DNA of 64,000 nucleotides from Heminiphilus faecis (GTDB taxonomy: Bacteria; Bacteroidota; Bacteroidia; Bacteroidales; Muribaculaceae): positions 1-64,000 of the forward strand of contig NZ_VSMC01000010.1 of NCBI RefSeq assembly GCF_008728965.1. The letters are read 5' to 3'. Each line of letters starts with the position of its first letter. Within the stretch, counting starts at the first letter, position 1. The translations under genes were made by a program, and so were the position numbers. This document shows, piece by piece, positions 61,582 through 64,000 of the stretch. A model generated the notes under the pieces. That model saw only the letters and a program-made list of their open reading frames with translations, made no database searches and was not told the DNA's origin.

Positions 61582-63336
61582 CTATCGGCCATGTTCAGGC
61601 GACAGTTCAAAGGCAGTGGCCGAGAGCCATGTGCCGTCCCACGTCTTTGACACCACGTCATTGGTCACACCGTAGGTAAGAACACTGTCGGCACCCACCT
61701 TTATGCCGTTGACAGCCACACGCGACCATCCGTAACCTTTGCTGCGATTCACCCTGACAAGCGCACTAAGGCGGTCGCGGTCAGGAAGCACGACCGAGTC
61801 GGGCACTTCAAGAGCTTTTTTAGCATCGGCCCATACAGAGCCTCCCTTGTTGCCACACACCGGCACATCGACAGCATAACGTTTATCCGCGCCATTCACG
61901 GCAAAGACCTCGCAACCGTTGCCGTCAGTACGTGCCACGGCCTGCAATGTATAAATTCCGGGCGCCACTTTCACTGTACGCACCACCTCATAGGTCATAT
62001 CGCCCGATTTGTTGTAGGCATCAAGATAGAAGCGCTCTTTGTTGCCGGAATAGTGCTCGCCCGACATCATGTAATGAGCGTCAAGATTGCGGTTCTTGAC
62101 CGCCCTCCACCCCTGCTCTTCAAGAAATTTAAGCTGTTCGCGATTGCGATTTTCATTAATCTGCTCACGACGCTTCTTTTGGTCCTCGGCAAGCTTTCTT
62201 TGTTTCTCTCTACGCTCTTCGCGCTGCTCTACACGCATCCTATCCAGTTCCAATCTATTTATACGCATTATATGCGCTATCTGGACCCATGAACCGATAG
62301 ACAGCACCACCGCCACTACCCATGCTATGACACAACCCAAAATCACCGGTGTCGATATGGCTATAACCCGCTTCATAGACCGCATGAACACATAGACACC
62401 AAAACCTACCGTCAACGCAAGCGCCACAACCATCGATATACAGCACAACCATAGCAATGGCAACGGGCACACAGACATCATCTGCCCAAGTTCGGTATCT
62501 TTAATACCGACATTACCGATAGAAGAAAGCAGATACCAGCATATATACACAAGGAGTCCTATCAAAATCACGGCACTTATAAGCAGCACCACTGCTCCCG
62601 ATACATAAAAAAACGACTTAAACAAAAAGCTCACCATACGGCCAAAACCATCGATAAACGTACGGCCTCCCGCATTATCACCGGTCGGTGTGTCATTCAG
62701 TATCTCATCACGCAGATTATCGATATTGACAGGTTCGCCGCGCATTTCAAGACGCTGTGCGGGGGTATCGGCCGCGGGTATGGCAGCCCAACATACTATA
62801 TACAGCGTCATAATAAACAGAAACGGCGGCACAAAAACAGGTAGCGCAAGGATTCCGGTCAGAGTCATTAACGCCAAGATAATTACAAGCAGTCGAAGCC
62901 ACTTGGGATTCACACCTATATAATATCCAAGTCCGGCAAGCACACCACCGAGTATTTTGTGCTCAACGTCGCGATACAATTTTTTAACTGCCCTGACAGG
63001 CACCTCAGGCATACCATACTCTTCACCTGCATCAGCCCCGGACGACGGCTCTGTACGGGCATCGTCATCATACACTCCACCAAGTTCCTCGGGACTGCCT
63101 ATACGGTTTATTATATACTGCACGTCCTCGATAGTGACCGGCGTGTTGTTTCCGCCATGGAGCTCCCCCATCAGCTCGGCGGCCCTTGACTCTATATCAT
63201 CGGCAATCTCTTTCCCTCCCTCTTGTCGCGAGAAATAAGCCCGCATATTGTCAAGATATCTCTTAAGCAATTCATAAGCATCTTCGTCTATAGGATATAA
63301 TACACCCGATATGTTGACTGCTATATTCTTTTTCAT
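61582..63336 (-). CDS. PspC-domain membrane protein
   Basis: The 584-residue protein begins with a domain resembling DUF1700/HAAS (MKKNIAVNISGVLYPIDEDAY, RIGSPEELGG). A PspC domain follows (about 117-190, KLYRDVEHKILGGVLAGLGYYIGVNPKWLR), then several further membrane helices, a coiled coil (about 365-410, rich in Arg, Glu and Gln) and a C-terminal beta-rich domain. PspC proteins sense or respond to membrane stress. A PadR regulator is 21 bp upstream, so the two form an operon. Confidence 0.88.
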   Translation of the reverse strand: MKKNIAVNISGVLYPIDEDAYELLKRYLDNMRAYFSRQEGGKEIADDIESRAAELMGELHGGNNTPVTIEDVQYIINRIGSPEELGGVYDDDARTEPSSGADAGEEYGMPEVPVRAVKKLYRDVEHKILGGVLAGLGYYIGVNPKWLRLLVIILALMTLTGILALPVFVPPFLFIMTLYIVCWAAIPAADTPAQRLEMRGEPVNIDNLRDEILNDTPTGDNAGGRTFIDGFGRMVSFLFKSFFYVSGAVVLLISAVILIGLLVYICWYLLSSIGNVGIKDTELGQMMSVCPLPLLWLCCISMVVALALTVGFGVYVFMRSMKRVIAISTPVILGCVIAWVVAVVLSIGSWVQIAHIMRINRLELDRMRVEQREERREKQRKLAEDQKKRREQINENRNREQLKFLEEQGWRAVKNRNLDAHYMMSGEHYSGNKERFYLDAYNKSGDMTYEVVRTVKVAPGIYTLQAVARTDGNGCEVFAVNGADKRYAVDVPVCGNKGGSVWADAKKALEVPDSVVLPDRDRLSALVRVNRSKGYGWSRVAVNGIKVGADSVLTYGVTNDVVSKTWDGTWLSATAFELSPEHGR

Positions 63337-63357
63337 AATTCTATATTGATTTAATGG

Positions 63358-63681
63358 TTATGACTTAATAAGATTTACTGTGGCTACAAGCGAGGCCCAT
63401 GCACTGTCGAGTTGTTCGAGAAACGCCGCCCCGCTCTCGGTCAGCAGATAATATTTGCGTGGCGGCCCCTGCGTGGACTCCCGCCACTCGTAGCTTAACA
63501 GGCCGTCATTTTTCAACCGCGTAAGAAGCGGATAGAGCGTGCCCTCGACTACGATAAGTTCGGCGGCTTTCAGCCGGGCAATTATGTCAGAGGCGTAACA
63601 CGACTCTTTACGCAGCAGAAGCATGACACAATACTCAAGCATACCCTTGCGCATCTGTGATTTTGCATTGTCGACATTCAT
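63358..63681 (-). CDS. PadR-family transcriptional regulator
   Basis: The 107-residue protein (start MNVDNAKSQMRKG) is a PadR winged helix: a recognition helix region with SDIIARLKAAELIVVEGTLYPLLTRL and the wing GPPRKYYLLTESG. The start at 63681 is preferred because the predicted transcription start lies near 63705. It precedes the PspC gene and probably represses both through the palindrome upstream. Confidence 0.88.
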   Translation of the reverse strand: MNVDNAKSQMRKGMLEYCVMLLLRKESCYASDIIARLKAAELIVVEGTLYPLLTRLKNDGLLSYEWRESTQGPPRKYYLLTESGAAFLEQLDSAWASLVATVNLIKS

Positions 63682-63711
63682 TGTGATAATACTGTTTATT
63701 GGTTGACATCG

Positions 63712-63752
63712 CAAAGGTATGTATAATTATTGTACTATGCAATACATAGTAC
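63712..63752 (-). promoter_or_regulatory. PadR promoter with palindromic operator
   Basis: The -7 element is TACCTTTG on the minus strand (63719 down to 63712). A perfect palindrome, GTACTATG (63732-63739) and CATAGTAC (63745-63752) around a 5-nt centre, lies 12 bp upstream of it. The palindrome centre contains TTG at -33 spacing. A repressor bound there would block the promoter. Confidence 0.65.
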
Positions 63753-63796
63753 CTTATATTTTCCTGTATTTTTTATCTTTTCGACAAATCATTTGT

Positions 63797-63823
63797 TATA
63801 TTTGCCTAACGTAACTATATTTG
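63797..63823 (+). promoter_or_regulatory. Candidate promoter(s) for the truncated lipoprotein gene
   Basis: Two -7 matches occur in tandem: TATATTTG (63797-63804) and TATATTTG (63816-63823). The second has TTTG at 63792-63795 at 20-bp spacing. The gene starts 51 bp after the second. Confidence 0.5.
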
Positions 63824-63874
63824 CATCCTATTGATGCTTAAAATACACCAAAATTCATCACACATAATATAATA

Positions 63875-64000
63875 ATGTATAAACTACTCCTTGTCTGCCT
63901 GATTTTGTTTGGAATATCTTTAGCTGCATGCCACCGCCAATCGGCCGTGGCGTCCATGCTCTCGTCGGCCGACTCCCTTATGGACCGGCGACCCGACTCC
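63875..64000 (+). CDS. Truncated lipoprotein gene at the window edge
   Basis: Forty-two codons are visible. The product begins with a lipoprotein signal (MYKLLLVCLILFGISLAAC) with lipobox LAAC. The ADSLMDRRPDS segment that follows is typical of Bacteroidota lipoproteins that go on to tetratricopeptide repeats, so a TPR sensor or regulator is a guess. The rest lies outside the window. Confidence 0.65.
   Translation, partial: MYKLLLVCLILFGISLAACHRQSAVASMLSSADSLMDRRPDS

Overview
The window is one chromosomal segment of a Bacteroidales bacterium, probably near Muribaculaceae or Bacteroides. The family-level guess is inference. The order-level call rests on several things: many Bacteroidota-type promoters (-7 TAnnTTTG, often with an upstream TTTG or TTG), PorQ of type IX secretion, a TonB C-terminal-domain protein, OstA-like LPS-transport and SurA-like genes, an archaeal-type prolyl-tRNA synthetase, DUF4290, and a Y_Y_Y/AraC sensor beside a GH31 glycosidase. 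No rRNA, tRNA, CRISPR array, prophage or insertion sequence was recognised.

Left part (1-22.6 kb) is mainly core metabolism. thiL-punA-lpxK run on the minus strand behind sppA. They are followed by a lipoprotein gene with ispE, then grpE-dnaJ and an outer-membrane protein. A tightly overlapped minus-strand block (tatD, polyprenyl synthase, lipoprotein, exonuclease, ispH, cmk) combines isoprenoid synthesis with nucleotide functions. porQ, a HAD phosphatase and a TonB-type protein come next, then an acyltransferase-nitrilase pair. The block ends with a membrane-spanning regulator that joins a periplasmic sensor directly to an AraC helix-turn-helix without a kinase, followed by its presumed target, a secreted GH31 alpha-glycosidase.

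The clearest accessory module is at 22.7-28.1 kb. A small membrane protein lies 3 bp upstream of a 1576-residue STAND-type protein. That protein has a DUF4062/NPHP3-like N-terminus, a NACHT-like P-loop NTPase, a beta-propeller-like repeat region and a C-terminal zinc ribbon. A second small membrane protein follows. This architecture resembles NLR-like conflict or antiphage proteins and is the best candidate for an undescribed system here. Parts of the predicted sensor are strikingly AT-rich.

Divergent from it, a TPP riboswitch leads the thiamine operon thiD-thiS-tenI-like-thiE-thiG-thiC-thiH, ending in an overlapping AlkD-like gene. No thiF is present. From 35 to 46.8 kb come a DMT exporter, an OmpA-type lipoprotein, a LysM/periplasmic-binding fusion with an OMP partner, holA, an orphan HsdR-N nuclease-like protein, mutL, two glycosyltransferases, a SSGDI-repeat adhesin-like protein and yraN. 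From 46.8 to 64 kb there is an OM-biogenesis set (lipoprotein PPIase, surA-like, OstA-like), guaB and dacB. Then follow tetR-fabH-fabG, DUF4290-murA-rimM, a polyprenyl-phosphate glycosyltransferase, proS, and a PadR-PspC stress pair with a palindromic operator. A truncated lipoprotein gene is at the right edge.

Notable residue-level observations are MurA with Asp in place of the fosfomycin-target Cys, MutL lacking the endonuclease metal motif, and PNP with Asp where the 6-oxopurine-specifying Asn is usual.
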